From: Micromonospora terminaliae
GTDB lineage: Bacteria > Actinomycetota > Actinomycetes > Mycobacteriales > Micromonosporaceae
Direction of reading: 5' to 3'
DNA length: 64,000 nucleotides
NCBI RefSeq assembly: GCF_009671205.1
Contig: NZ_CP045309.1
Span: forward strand, 1,426,001-1,490,000
In this document: positions 22,209 through 30,962 of the stretch, piece after piece
Layout of the letters: each line of letters starts with the position of its first letter
Numbering within the stretch: the first letter of the stretch is position 1
Translations under genes and position numbers: made by a program
The notes under the pieces: model-generated
What the model was told of the DNA's origin: nothing
The model's input: only the letters and a program-made list of their open reading frames with translations
Databases searched by the model: none

Positions 22209-22847
22209 TCAGGGGCAGTTGACGGGGATGTCCACGGTGGGCCGGCAGTCGTCGAACACGGCGTCCGGGCCGCCGTCACCGTCGTCGAGGAGACCCGGAC
22301 CGCCGACCAGGGTGTCCCCGCCCTGGTCACCGAAGAGGTGGTCGTCGTTGCTCCCGCCGTCCACGCGGTCGTTGCCGTCCAGGGCGCTCGGCCCGATGAA
22401 CCGGTCCCCGTGGATGGTGTCGGCGCCGCCGTCGCCGTGGAGGTTGTCGTCACCGAGGTCACCCCAGATGCTGTCGCCGACCGCCCCGCCGTAGACGATG
22501 TCGTCGCCGCTGTTCGCCTGGATATCGTCGTTCCCGTCGCGCCCGCAGATGATGTCGTCGTTGACGCTCCCGACGATGACGTCGCGACCGGTCGTGCCGA
22601 TGATGAACTCCCGGCCGTTGTTGTTGCTGCTGGTGTAGAGCCCGCCGGCGGGAACGAACTGCGTGCTGTATCCGGCCGGCACCGGCGCCCCCGAGTACGG
22701 GCCGCAGTCGGCGGGGACCACCACGGCGGCCGCGGACGCCGGCGGTGCGGCGACGCCGGTCAGCCCCGCGGCGGCCAGGACGAGCGTCCCGACCGCCGGG
22801 GTGAGCCGGCGGCCGGTACGCGGTGTGGAGAGGAAACGGTGTCGCAT
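22209..22847 (-). CDS. Secreted calcium-binding RTX-like repeat protein
   Basis: The 212-residue protein starts at ATG 22847, with a perfect AAGGAG site 7 bp upstream. Residues 1-45 are a signal peptide with hydrophobic core ending in ASA. From residue 90 there are several imperfect nonapeptides of the GGxGxD type: TGRDVIVGS, RDGNDDIQA, NSGDDIVYGG, LGDDNLHGDGGADTIHGD, LDGNDRVDGG. Such repeats fold into a parallel beta-roll that binds calcium. There is no catalytic domain, and a Cys pair lies near both ends. Its job outside the cell is unknown. Confidence 0.82.
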   Translation of the reverse strand: MRHRFLSTPRTGRRLTPAVGTLVLAAAGLTGVAAPPASAAAVVVPADCGPYSGAPVPAGYSTQFVPAGGLYTSSNNNGREFIIGTTGRDVIVGSVNDDIICGRDGNDDIQANSGDDIVYGGAVGDSIWGDLGDDNLHGDGGADTIHGDRFIGPSALDGNDRVDGGSNDDHLFGDQGGDTLVGGPGLLDDGDGGPDAVFDDCRPTVDIPVNCP

Positions 22848-22986
22848 GACGCTTCTCCTTCTGCTGCTGGTGTGTGCGAGAAGCGTCGCCAACGGGCGTT
22901 GAGGGGATGTGCAGCAAACGTTGAGCTCCGACGGTGCACGCCCGCGGGGGCAGCGGCGCGCGGCGTCCGCGGCTAGCCTTCCGGGC

Positions 22987-23556
22987 ATGGATGAGGCCGT
23001 GCCGGCGCTCGCCGGCATCGCGCACGAGACGGGCGGGAGCACCGTCCGACTGCGCCCGGTCGCCGACCCGGACCTGGCGATGTTCCGCCGGTTCCTCACC
23101 GAGCCGGGCCTGGTCGGGCTGGACTGGGCCGGCTTCCGGGACCCGGGCGCGCCCGCCCGCCGGCACGCCGAGGACGGCCACCTGGGTGAGCGGGACGGCC
23201 GGCTGATCGTCCAGGTCGACCCCGAGGAGTCCGCCGCCGGCCTCGTGAGCTACCTGTCGGGCAGCTACGGCGGACGCGCGCCGTACTGGGAGATCGGCAT
23301 CGCCCTGCTGCCCGAGTGGCGCGGTCGGGGGATCGGCTGGCGGGCCCAGGCGCTGCTCTGCGACTACCTGTTCGCGCACACCCCGGCGCAGCGGATCCAG
23401 GCCGGCACCCACGCGGAAAACGTCGCCGAGCAGCGGTCGCTGGAGAAGGCCGGCTTCCAGCTGGAAGGGATCGTCCGGGCCTGCGAGTTCCGTGCCGGCG
23501 CCTGGCGCGACGGCTGGCTCTACAGCCGGCTGCGCGACGACCCGTCCCCGCTCTGA
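22987..23556 (+). CDS. GNAT-family N-acetyltransferase
   Basis: This protein has 189 residues, read from ATG 22987. It has the fold of RimJ/RimL-type acetyltransferases: TVRLRPVADPDLAMFRRFL at the N-terminus, YWEIGIALLPEWRGRGIGWR with the acetyl-CoA-binding R-x-x-G-x-G/A loop, and THAENVAEQRSLEKAGFQLEG as motif B. The acceptor could be an N-terminal amine, an antibiotic or a small metabolite. Its last 37 bp overlap the convergent gene on the other strand. Confidence 0.88.
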   Translation: MDEAVPALAGIAHETGGSTVRLRPVADPDLAMFRRFLTEPGLVGLDWAGFRDPGAPARRHAEDGHLGERDGRLIVQVDPEESAAGLVSYLSGSYGGRAPYWEIGIALLPEWRGRGIGWRAQALLCDYLFAHTPAQRIQAGTHAENVAEQRSLEKAGFQLEGIVRACEFRAGAWRDGWLYSRLRDDPSPL

Positions 23557-24122
23557 TCCCGCTCCGCCCGCGCGTGGCGTTCCCGCTCGGCCGCTTCCTC
23601 CGGCACCGGTGGCAGGGAGCGCGCATAGTCGTGCCAGTATGCGGCGGCGGTGGTGGTCTGCCGGAGCACGACGTCCGGGCGGGCCGGGTCGTCCGGCCAG
23701 AACTGGAGCAGGTAACGGTCGGGGGTCGGCTCGCCGAAGCGGGTGTGCGGGGCCTCCATCAGGCCGGTGGCGCAGTAGCGGACCCGGTAGCCCCCGCCCT
23801 CCCCGCCCAGTTCCAGCGGCCGGGACCGTTCGCCGGCCCACTCGGTGAGGTGCACGGTGGGGGTGGACGGCGCGTAGGACACCTCCACGACCTCCTCCCA
23901 GGCGTCGCCCGGCGCTGGCGGCTCATGGTCGTGCCACTCGACGCGCAGGTCCACCGTGCCGGTGTGCGTGCCGGTCAGCAGGAAGAGGGTTCCCGGAACG
24001 CCGGCGCCGCAGAGGCCGTTCGACTGACCGGCGAACGCCTCGGTCATCTCCGCCAGGTCGTCGGTCGTGACGTAGAACTGTCCGTAGTGCACGCCGACGC
24101 CGCCGTCGAACAGGGTGCGCAC
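23520..24122 (-). CDS. Uncharacterised protein, 200 residues
   Basis: GTG 24122 is taken as start because TGGAGG lies 5-10 bp upstream, a very good ribosome site; the frame is open further upstream without such a site. The protein begins TLFDGGVGVHYGQFYVTTDD, is soluble, mostly beta-like and acidic in its first half, and contains WHDHEPPAPGDAWEEVVEVS and RYLLQFWPDDPARPDVVLRQ. I recognise the FDGG-HYGQ opening as recurring in actinomycete hypothetical proteins but cannot assign a function. The charged C-terminal tail overlaps the GNAT gene by 37 bp in antisense. Confidence 0.72.
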   Translation of the reverse strand: MRTLFDGGVGVHYGQFYVTTDDLAEMTEAFAGQSNGLCGAGVPGTLFLLTGTHTGTVDLRVEWHDHEPPAPGDAWEEVVEVSYAPSTPTVHLTEWAGERSRPLELGGEGGGYRVRYCATGLMEAPHTRFGEPTPDRYLLQFWPDDPARPDVVLRQTTTAAAYWHDYARSLPPVPEEAAERERHARAERDQSGDGSSRSRL

Positions 24123-24239
24123 GTCGCCTCCAGAGTCGACCGGGCGCCGAACGCGCCGTACCGCTGCCGGGCCGGCCGCCGGCGTGGAGATCGCGGCCGA
24201 CGCTAGCACCGGCCCCCGCGCGTCGGCTGCCCGCGACGG

Positions 24240-25718
24240 TCACGGGATCGGCCACTCGTGGACCGGGCGGTTGCTGTGCATGAGGTCGACGTAGTGGCGG
24301 ACCACCTCACGCAGCGCCTCCGGCCGGTCGAGGTGGTCGGCGGACTCCAGCCGGTGCAGCGTCTCCACCTGCCAGGTCGCGCCGTTGCGCCCGGTCAGGC
24401 AGCGCTGCTCGATGATGCCGAGCAGCCGGTCCCGCTCGGCCGGGTCGAGCCCCCACCGGTCCAGCCCGTGGTGGGCCAGCGGCAGCAGGCGGCGGAGCAC
24501 CAGCTCGGTCACCGGCAGGTAGCCGAGCCCCGGCCAGAACACCTGCGCGTCGATGCCGTGCCGGGCGCAGTTGGTGAAGTTCTCCTCGGCCGCGCTGAAC
24601 GACATCTGCGACCAGAGCGGCCGGTCGGACTCGGCGAGGGCGCGGACCAGGCCGAAGTAGAAGGCGCCGTTGGCGACGGTGTCCAGCACCGTCGGCCCGG
24701 CGGGCAGCACCCGGTTCTCCACCCGCAGGTGCGGGCGCCCCTTCAGCACGTCGTAGACCGGGCGGTTCCACCGGTAGATCGTGCCGTTGTGCAGCCGCAG
24801 CTCGGCGAGCTTCGGCACGCCGCCGCCGGCCAGCGTCTCCGCCGGGTCCTCCGGGTCGCAGACCGGCAGCAGCGCCGGGAAGTAGCGCACGTTCTCCTCG
24901 AAGAGGTCGAACACGCTGGTGATCCAGCGTTCCCCGAACCACACCCGCGGGCGTACCCCCTGGGCCTTGATCTCCTCGGCGCGGGTGTCGGTGGCCTGCT
25001 GGAACAGCGGCACCCGGGTCTCCCGCCACAACTCCCGGCCGAACAGCAGCGGCGAGTTCGCGCCGAGCGCCACCTGGACGCCGGCGATCGCCTGTGCGGC
25101 GTTCCAGTAGTCGGCGAACTGCGCCGGGCCGACCTGGAGGTGGAACTGGGTGCTCGTGCAGGCGGCCTCCGGTGTGATGGTGTCCGCCGTGGTGGCCAGC
25201 CGCTCCACCCCGCTGATCGAGATCCGCAGGTCCTCGCCGCGGGCGGCGAAGATCTGCTCGTTGAGCAGGGCGTAGCGGGGGTTGGCCGAGAGGGCCTCGG
25301 CGGTGAGGTGCTCCGGGCGCAGGGTGGGCAGGATGCCGATCATCACCATGTGCGCGCCGACCGTGCGGGCCTTCTCCTCGGCGGCGTTGAGACTGGCGCG
25401 GACGTGCTCCTCGAACTGGGCCGTGCCGGTGCCGGCCAGCCGGCGGGGCGCGACGTTGATCTCCACGTTGAACTGCCCCAGCTCGGTCTGGAAGCTGGGG
25501 TCCGCGATCGCCTCCAGGGCGTCGGCGTTGCGCATGGCCGGCTCGGAGGACTCGTCGACCAGGTTCAGCTCGATCTCCAGCCCGGTCATCGGCCGCTCCA
25601 CGTCGAAGCGGGACTCGCGCAGCATCTCGGCGAACACGTCCAGGCAACGCCGCACCTTGTCGCGGTAGCGGGCCCGGTCCTCCCGGCTGAAGGTGCGAAC
25701 GCCGACGTCCTCGCCCAT
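24240..25718 (-). CDS. Glutamate-cysteine ligase-like carboxylate-amine ligase (GCS2 family)
   Basis: This protein has 492 residues from ATG 25718. It belongs to the GCS2 ATP-grasp-like family that joins a carboxylate and an amine using ATP. Landmarks are MTGLEIELNLVDESSEPAM with metal-binding Glu residues, TELGQFNVEINVAPRRL, PEAACTSTQFHLQVGP, VALGANSPLLFGREL, and LHNGTIYRWNRPVYDV with RVENRVLPAGPTVLDTVAN. In organisms that use mycothiol, such enzymes may make gamma-glutamyl compounds other than glutathione. It is monocistronic; the substrate is not fixed by sequence. Confidence 0.83.
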   Translation of the reverse strand: MGEDVGVRTFSREDRARYRDKVRRCLDVFAEMLRESRFDVERPMTGLEIELNLVDESSEPAMRNADALEAIADPSFQTELGQFNVEINVAPRRLAGTGTAQFEEHVRASLNAAEEKARTVGAHMVMIGILPTLRPEHLTAEALSANPRYALLNEQIFAARGEDLRISISGVERLATTADTITPEAACTSTQFHLQVGPAQFADYWNAAQAIAGVQVALGANSPLLFGRELWRETRVPLFQQATDTRAEEIKAQGVRPRVWFGERWITSVFDLFEENVRYFPALLPVCDPEDPAETLAGGGVPKLAELRLHNGTIYRWNRPVYDVLKGRPHLRVENRVLPAGPTVLDTVANGAFYFGLVRALAESDRPLWSQMSFSAAEENFTNCARHGIDAQVFWPGLGYLPVTELVLRRLLPLAHHGLDRWGLDPAERDRLLGIIEQRCLTGRNGATWQVETLHRLESADHLDRPEALREVVRHYVDLMHSNRPVHEWPIP

Positions 25719-25882
25719 GGTCACCACCCTGTCACCGTTGGTCCCCTCTAACCTCGCACGCCACGGCGGCGGCGGGAAAGAGCCGGGGGACCCATTACTA
25801 CCCAGCTGTCCCGCCGGTGATCCCTGTCGCGTCGCACGGTGTCCCGGCCGCTCCGGCCGGTACGGCTGGCTAGCATGGCCCG

Positions 25883-26221
25883 ATGCGCGAGATGACCATC
25901 CGGCTGTTCGTGGCGGCGGCGATCGCCGAGGCGTGCTCGTGGGCCGCCCTGCTGGCCGGCATGGCCGTCAAGTACGGGCCGCCGCGCAACGAGGTCGGCG
26001 TCCACGTCTTCGGCCCGGTGCACGGCGCGCTCTTCGTGGCGTACGGGCTGCTCGTGCTCGTGGTGGCACGGCAGCGGCGCTGGTCGCTGTGGCACACCGG
26101 GATCGCGCTGGCCTGCGCCGTGCCGCCGTTCGCCACGGTGCTCTTCGAGCGCTGGGCCCGCCGCCGCGGCCTCCTCGCCGCACCGGCCGCCACCGAGCAC
26201 CCGCTCACCCCGGTCGGCTGA
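25883..26221 (+). CDS. DUF3817 small integral membrane protein
   Basis: This protein has 112 residues and three hydrophobic segments: MTIRLFVAAAIAEACSWAAL, VFGPVHGALFVAYGLLVLVV and WHTGIALACAVPPFATVLF. The E-A-x-S-W-A and GPVHGALFVAYG motifs are those of the DUF3817 family, whose role is unknown. It ends 10 bp before the convergent hydrolase stop. Confidence 0.8.
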   Translation: MREMTIRLFVAAAIAEACSWAALLAGMAVKYGPPRNEVGVHVFGPVHGALFVAYGLLVLVVARQRRWSLWHTGIALACAVPPFATVLFERWARRRGLLAAPAATEHPLTPVG

Positions 26222-26231
26222 CCGCCGGGGC

Positions 26232-27095
26232 TCACCCGGTCAGGAAGCCGGCGAGCAGGGCGGCCAGTTCCTCCGGAGCCTCCTCGGCCATGTGGTGCCC
26301 GGACGGGATCGACGCCGCGCGCACGTCGTCGGCCCAGTCGCGCCAGATCGCCGCGGGGTCGCCGTACAGGTCGACCATGTCGTCCCGCTCCGACCAGGCG
26401 AAGAGCACCGGGCAGTGGATCCGGCGGCCGGCGGCCCGGTCCGCGTCGTCCGCCGCCCGGTCCGGGCCGAGCCCCGCCCGGTAGTCCTCGCACATGGCGT
26501 GCACCGTGGCCGGGTCGTGGATGGCCCGGCGGTAGTCGGCGTACGCCTCCGCGCCCATCGCCTCCGGCGAGCCGCCGTACCAGGCGTCCGGGTCGGCGTT
26601 GATCACCCGCTCGGCCGGCTTGGCCAGCTGGCCCAGGAAGAACCAGTGCCACCAGCGGGCCGCGAACCGGGCGTCGCAGCGGGCCAGGGCCTCGCCGATC
26701 GGCACCCCGTCGAGCACGGCGAGCCGGCTCACCCGGTCCGGGTGGTCCAGCGCGGTCCGCATGGCCACGTAGCAGCCCCGGTCGTGGCCGACGACCGCCG
26801 CGCGGGGATGCCCGAGCGCGTCGAGCAGCGCCACGACGTCGCCGGCCATCGCCCGCTTCGAGTAGACGGTGTGCGCCGGGTCGCTCGGCGGTTTCGACGA
26901 GCCGCCGTACCCGCGCAGGTCCGGGCAGATGACGGTGTGCCCGGCGGCGGCGAGCAGCGGCGCGACCCGGTGCCACGTGGCGTGGGTGCGCGGATGCCCG
27001 TGCAGCAGCACCACCGGCGGCCCGGACCCGCCGTGCCGGACCCGCAGGCGGGCCGGGCCGACGTCGATCTGCTCCAGGGTGAATCCGGGAAACAT
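26232..27095 (-). CDS. Alpha/beta hydrolase of the haloacetate dehalogenase/epoxide hydrolase type
   Basis: This protein has 287 residues. VVLLHGHPRTHATWHRVAP is the oxyanion HG motif, VVGHDRGCYVAM is the nucleophile elbow with Asp in place of Ser, and SIPSGHHMAEEAPEEL carries the catalytic His. Asp as nucleophile points to dehalogenases or epoxide hydrolases, which work through an alkyl-enzyme ester. The GHDRG elbow and HGHPR motif are closest to fluoroacetate dehalogenase. The cap domain contains WHWFFLGQ, whose Trp could bind halide. The substrate remains unproven. Confidence 0.85.
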   Translation of the reverse strand: MFPGFTLEQIDVGPARLRVRHGGSGPPVVLLHGHPRTHATWHRVAPLLAAAGHTVICPDLRGYGGSSKPPSDPAHTVYSKRAMAGDVVALLDALGHPRAAVVGHDRGCYVAMRTALDHPDRVSRLAVLDGVPIGEALARCDARFAARWWHWFFLGQLAKPAERVINADPDAWYGGSPEAMGAEAYADYRRAIHDPATVHAMCEDYRAGLGPDRAADDADRAAGRRIHCPVLFAWSERDDMVDLYGDPAAIWRDWADDVRAASIPSGHHMAEEAPEELAALLAGFLTG

Positions 27096-27132
27096 GAGTG
27101 AGCCGGTGCCCCGGCCGTCGCGCGCGGAAACC

Positions 27133-27672
27133 TCAGCCGAGCGCCGAGCAGGCGGCGACGGCCGCCACCAGCAGCACGCCGAGCGCCGCCTGGAGCAGCA
27201 GCGCCGGCCCCAGGTGCGACCAGAGCGTCGCGGTACGCGGGGTCAGCAACTGGCCGGTGGTCAGGTTGACGATGCGCTCGATCCGGGGCGGCAGGTCGGG
27301 GTCGCGCTGCGGTCGCAGGGTCAGCTGCACGTGGTCGCCGGGGTGCAGGGCGCTCTGCGGCAGGTGGCCGTGCAGCTCGACCTCCACCAGCCGGTCGGCG
27401 GCGTCGCGCACCCGGACCGGGGTGACCAGGTACTCGGGCCCCTTCTTCAACTCCTTGAAGCTGCGCCGCGCGCCCCCGCCGCCGCTGCTGAGCAGCGCCC
27501 GCACCACCCGCAGCAGCAGGCCCACCACGCCCGCCGCGGTCAGGACCCCGACCAGCACCGGCTGCCCCACCCGCACCTCGCGGGCGTAGCCCTCCAGGAG
27601 ACGGACCAACCGGCCGGTGAGGATCCGTTCCGTCGGGTGACCGGCGCGGCGGATGTGCAGCTCCGTGTTCAT
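27133..27672 (-). CDS. Uncharacterised membrane protein
   Basis: The 179-residue protein is read from ATG 27672; starts 10-30 bp upstream are possible. It has one hydrophobic segment near residues 44-60 (VLVGVLTAAGVVGLLLRVV), a soluble middle with the beta-rich stretch EYLVTPVRVRDAADRLVEVE, and a C-terminal membrane segment (GPALLLQAALGVLLVAAVAA). No family is recognised. The layout suggests a small membrane protein with one cytoplasmic or outer domain of OB-like strands. Confidence 0.6.
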   Translation of the reverse strand: MNTELHIRRAGHPTERILTGRLVRLLEGYAREVRVGQPVLVGVLTAAGVVGLLLRVVRALLSSGGGGARRSFKELKKGPEYLVTPVRVRDAADRLVEVELHGHLPQSALHPGDHVQLTLRPQRDPDLPPRIERIVNLTTGQLLTPRTATLWSHLGPALLLQAALGVLLVAAVAACSALG

Positions 27673-27821
27673 GTTCACCACCGAGAGTCCCGTTGTGTTC
27701 ACTGATGGTATCGATTCCCGGAGTTGAACGACGTGAATGAACGCCGGTCACGGGGCCGCGCCGAAGGTGACATCCCGGGTCGCGCGGGTATGCGTGCGGC
27801 CGAGCTGGAAAGGGGTCGAGC

Positions 27822-28949
27822 ATGCAGCTGTCCTTCCTGCGCCCGCTCTACGACCGTCCCGGGCCCTGGTGCTCGGTGTACCTGGACGCCTCCCGGGACA
27901 CCCACGACTCACGTCCGCAGGTCGACCTGCGCTGGCGCGCGCTCAAGGGGGACCTGATCGGGCAGGGCGCCGACCAGGCGACCGTCGAGGCGGTCGAGGA
28001 GGTGGTCCGCCGCCACACCCCGATGCCCGGCGACTACGGCATCGCGGTCTTCGCCAACCGGGGGCGGGTGGTGCTCACCGAGTACCTCTCCGCGCCGCCG
28101 CTGCGCGACCTGGCCACCTGGTCCGTACTGCCGCACACCATGCCGCTGGTCGCCCAGCGCGGCGAGCAGGTCGCCTGGGTGCGGGTGCTGGCCGACCGCA
28201 CCGGCGCGGACGCCGTCGCGGTCAGCGCCGGCGGGGTGCCCCGCCGGGCCACCGTGAAGGGGCGGGAGAGCTGGCAGCTGCGGCGGGTGCAGCCGGGCGG
28301 CTGGTCGCAGTCCCGCTACCAGCGGGCGGCCATGGAGGCCTGGCATCACAACGCCGGTGACGCCGCCGCGGCCACCGCCGAGCTGGCCGACCGGGTCGGG
28401 GCGGACGTCGTGGTGGTGGCCGGGGACATCCGGGCCACCGGGATGATCGCGGCCCAGCTGCCGGAGCGCTGGCAGGACGTGCTGGTCCGCACCGACGCCG
28501 GCTCCCGCGAGAGGGTGGGCTCCGACGACATGCTGATGGACGACATCACCGTGCAGACCATCGCCGAGGTCGCCGACCAGCGGATCGCCACCGCGCTGGA
28601 CCGCTTCGGCGTGCAGGAGGACGTCGGCGCCGGGCTGGACGCGGTGGTCGCCGCCCTGCAACGCAACCAGGTCGACACCATGCTCATCGTCGACGACCCG
28701 TCCGCCGACGGCGAGCTGTGGGTCGGGCCGGAACCCACCGAGATCGCCACCGACCCGGCGCAGCTGCGGGACATGTCCGTGGCCGACCCGCAGAAGGTAC
28801 GCGCCGACGCCGCGCTGCTGCGCGCCCTCATCGGCACCGACGCCGAGCTGACCGTGCTCGCGCCGGAGGAGGCGCCGGAACTCACCGACGGGGTCGGCGC
28901 CGTGCTGCGCTACGTCGACGCCGGCACGCCCGGGCGCGGCAATGGCTGA
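27822..28949 (+). CDS. Vms1/eRF1-like protein (baeRF family, Rv2629-like)
   Basis: The 375-residue protein begins QLSFLRPLYDRPGPWCSVYL, the start typical of actinobacterial Rv2629-like proteins. The fold is related to archaeal release factor eRF1 and to Vms1/ANKZF1 peptidyl-tRNA hydrolases; DVVVVAGDIRATGMIAAQLP and LIVDDPSADGELWVGPEP mark the central and C-terminal domains. I see no GGQ motif. In mycobacteria such genes respond to hypoxia and latency; a role at stalled ribosomes is likely by homology only. ATG 27822 follows GGGGTCG. The stop overlaps the next start by 8 bp. Confidence 0.75.
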   Translation: MQLSFLRPLYDRPGPWCSVYLDASRDTHDSRPQVDLRWRALKGDLIGQGADQATVEAVEEVVRRHTPMPGDYGIAVFANRGRVVLTEYLSAPPLRDLATWSVLPHTMPLVAQRGEQVAWVRVLADRTGADAVAVSAGGVPRRATVKGRESWQLRRVQPGGWSQSRYQRAAMEAWHHNAGDAAAATAELADRVGADVVVVAGDIRATGMIAAQLPERWQDVLVRTDAGSRERVGSDDMLMDDITVQTIAEVADQRIATALDRFGVQEDVGAGLDAVVAALQRNQVDTMLIVDDPSADGELWVGPEPTEIATDPAQLRDMSVADPQKVRADAALLRALIGTDAELTVLAPEEAPELTDGVGAVLRYVDAGTPGRGNG

Positions 28950-30702
28950 CCGTACGGTGGCCGACCTGGTCGTCGAACGGCTGCGGGCATGGCGGGTGCC
29001 CCGGGCGTTCGGCTACCCGGGGGCGGCGATCGCCCCCCTGGTCAGCGCGCTGGACGCAGCGGGCGGAGACCCGGAGTTCATCCCGGCCCGGCACGAGGAG
29101 ACGGCCGCGTTCATGGCGACCGGGCACGCCAAGTTCACCGGCGAGATCGGGGTGTGCCTGGCCACCCAGGGGCCGGCCGCGGTGCACCTGCTCAACGGCC
29201 TCTACGACGCCAAGCTGGACAGCAAGCCGGTGGTCGCGATCGTCGGCGAGGACGTGACGGGGCCGCTGGGCGGGGCGCACGAGGAGATCGGGCTGAGCCG
29301 GCTCTTCGGCGACGTCTGCAACCAGTTCGTCCGCTACGGCCGCACCCCCGACCAGGTGCCGGGCCTGCTGGACCAGGCGTTCCGCACCGCGGCGGCCACC
29401 CGCAGCCCGACCTGTGTGGTGCTGCCGCACGCGTTGCAGCTCGCCGCCGTCCCGGACCTGCTGCCGCAGACCGCCGGTGTGGTGTCGGCGACGCCGGGCG
29501 AGCCGCTGGCCCGGGTGCTGCCGCACGACGCCGACCTGGAGGCCGCCGCCTCGCTGCTCCGCGTCGGCCAACGTTTGGCGATCCTGGTCGGCCAGGGCGC
29601 CCACGGGGCGGCCGACGAGGTGGTCGCGCTCGCCGACCGGCTCGGCGCGGGCGTGGCCACCTCGCTGCTGGGCAAGCCCGTCCTCGACGAGCGGCTGCCC
29701 TTCCACACCGGCGTGCTCGGTGAGGTGGGCACGACCGCCGCCGCGCAGCTCATGGGCGGTTGCGACACCCTGCTGATGGTCGGCACCAACGACCCGTGGA
29801 CCGACTGGTTCCCGATGCCGGGCCAGGTCCGCACGATCCAGATCGACATCGACGGCCGGCGCATCGGCGGCCGCTACCCCGTGGAGGTGCCGCTGGTCGG
29901 CGACGCCGCCGAGACGCTGCGCGCGCTGCTGGCCCGGGTGCCCGACCGGCCCAACACCCAGTGGCGGGACGTGGTGCAGAGCTCGGTCGACCGGTGGCGC
30001 GAGGCCGCCGCCGAGCGCGCCGCCGCGCCGGCCGAGCCGGTCAACCCGCAGCTCGTGCTCCAGGAGCTGTCCGCGCGGCTGCCGCGCCGCGGCTCCGTGG
30101 CGGTGGACGTCGGGTCGGTCGTCTACTGGTACGCCCGGCACCTGGAACTACCTCCGGGCGTCCGCGCCCAGCTCTGCGGCACGCTCGGCTCGATGGGCTG
30201 CGCCCTGCCGTACGCGGTCGCGGCCAAGCTGGCCCGGCCGGACGAGCCGGTGGTCGCACTGCTCGGCGACGGCGCCATGCAGCTCAACGGGCTCGCCGAG
30301 CTGATCACCGTGGCGCACCACTGGCAGGAGTGGCGGGATCCGCGCCTCGTGGTCCTGGTGCTGAACAACCGGGACCAGTCCGGGATGGGCGAGGGCCGCC
30401 CGCCCGGCGCGTTCGCCGCCCGGCGGCCCGACGTGCCGTACGCCGGCTGGGCCCGGTTGCTCGGCCTGCACGGGGTGCGGGTGGACCGCCCCGACCTGGT
30501 GGGCCCGGCCTGGGACGAGGTGCTCGCCGCCGACCGGCCCAGCGTGCTCGAGGCCGTGGTCGATCCGGCGGTGGCGCTGGACCCGCCCGAGCCGGCCCTG
30601 GCCGACCTGCGCGGCCTGTTCGCCGACGGGGACGCGGCCCGGCGGGTGCGGGAGCGGGTGCTGGAGACCGGAACCACCGTGGAGGCGGAGGACCTCGTGT
30701 AA
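28942..30702 (+). CDS. Thiamine-pyrophosphate-dependent enzyme (pyruvate oxidase/acetolactate synthase type)
   Basis: This protein has 586 residues with the three domains of the POX/ALS family. The N-terminal PYR domain has FIPARHEETAAFMATGHAKF, where Glu of HEE activates the cofactor. The middle domain carries LLMVGTNDPWTDWFPMPGQV. The C-terminal PP domain has the cofactor motif GDGAMQLNGLAELITVAHHW, ending with VLVLNN about 30 residues later. Decarboxylation of pyruvate or another 2-oxo acid is expected, with acetate, acetoin precursor or acetyl phosphate as possible product. It is coupled to the Vms1-like gene by an 8-bp overlap. Confidence 0.87.
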   Translation: MADRTVADLVVERLRAWRVPRAFGYPGAAIAPLVSALDAAGGDPEFIPARHEETAAFMATGHAKFTGEIGVCLATQGPAAVHLLNGLYDAKLDSKPVVAIVGEDVTGPLGGAHEEIGLSRLFGDVCNQFVRYGRTPDQVPGLLDQAFRTAAATRSPTCVVLPHALQLAAVPDLLPQTAGVVSATPGEPLARVLPHDADLEAAASLLRVGQRLAILVGQGAHGAADEVVALADRLGAGVATSLLGKPVLDERLPFHTGVLGEVGTTAAAQLMGGCDTLLMVGTNDPWTDWFPMPGQVRTIQIDIDGRRIGGRYPVEVPLVGDAAETLRALLARVPDRPNTQWRDVVQSSVDRWREAAAERAAAPAEPVNPQLVLQELSARLPRRGSVAVDVGSVVYWYARHLELPPGVRAQLCGTLGSMGCALPYAVAAKLARPDEPVVALLGDGAMQLNGLAELITVAHHWQEWRDPRLVVLVLNNRDQSGMGEGRPPGAFAARRPDVPYAGWARLLGLHGVRVDRPDLVGPAWDEVLAADRPSVLEAVVDPAVALDPPEPALADLRGLFADGDAARRVRERVLETGTTVEAEDLV

Positions 30703-30718
30703 CGCGGAACCACCCGTG

Positions 30719-30756
30719 CGGCCGGCACCGCCCTCAGCCGAGGGAGGTGCCGGCCG
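30719..30756. terminator. Terminator after the ThDP enzyme gene
   Basis: An 11-bp perfect outer stem (30719-30729 with 30746-30756), one mismatch, then 5 more pairs around an AGCC loop, 17 bp after the stop codon. This is a strong GC hairpin without a T-run. Confidence 0.8.
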
Positions 30757-30962
30757 TCGTGGTCGCCCGGCGACGGGCGCGCTGCTTTCGCCCCCGTTCC
30801 GCCCCCGACGGCGCGGCACGGCGGAACGGCGCCGGTGCGTGCCGCGCGCGGTGCCGGTGCCCGCCCGCTGATTGGTCCGGCCCGTGGGGGGATGCCCCGT
30901 TTAGACCCCAGAGGGACGGGAAGCCGGGCCGCGTGGTGAGCGATCGAGGCAAGGTGGGGCCG

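Noticed and set aside
22294..22640. Tandem DNA repeat or CRISPR-like array
   Set aside because: The repeated pattern comes from degenerate RTX codons; the DNA units are not identical and there are no spacers.
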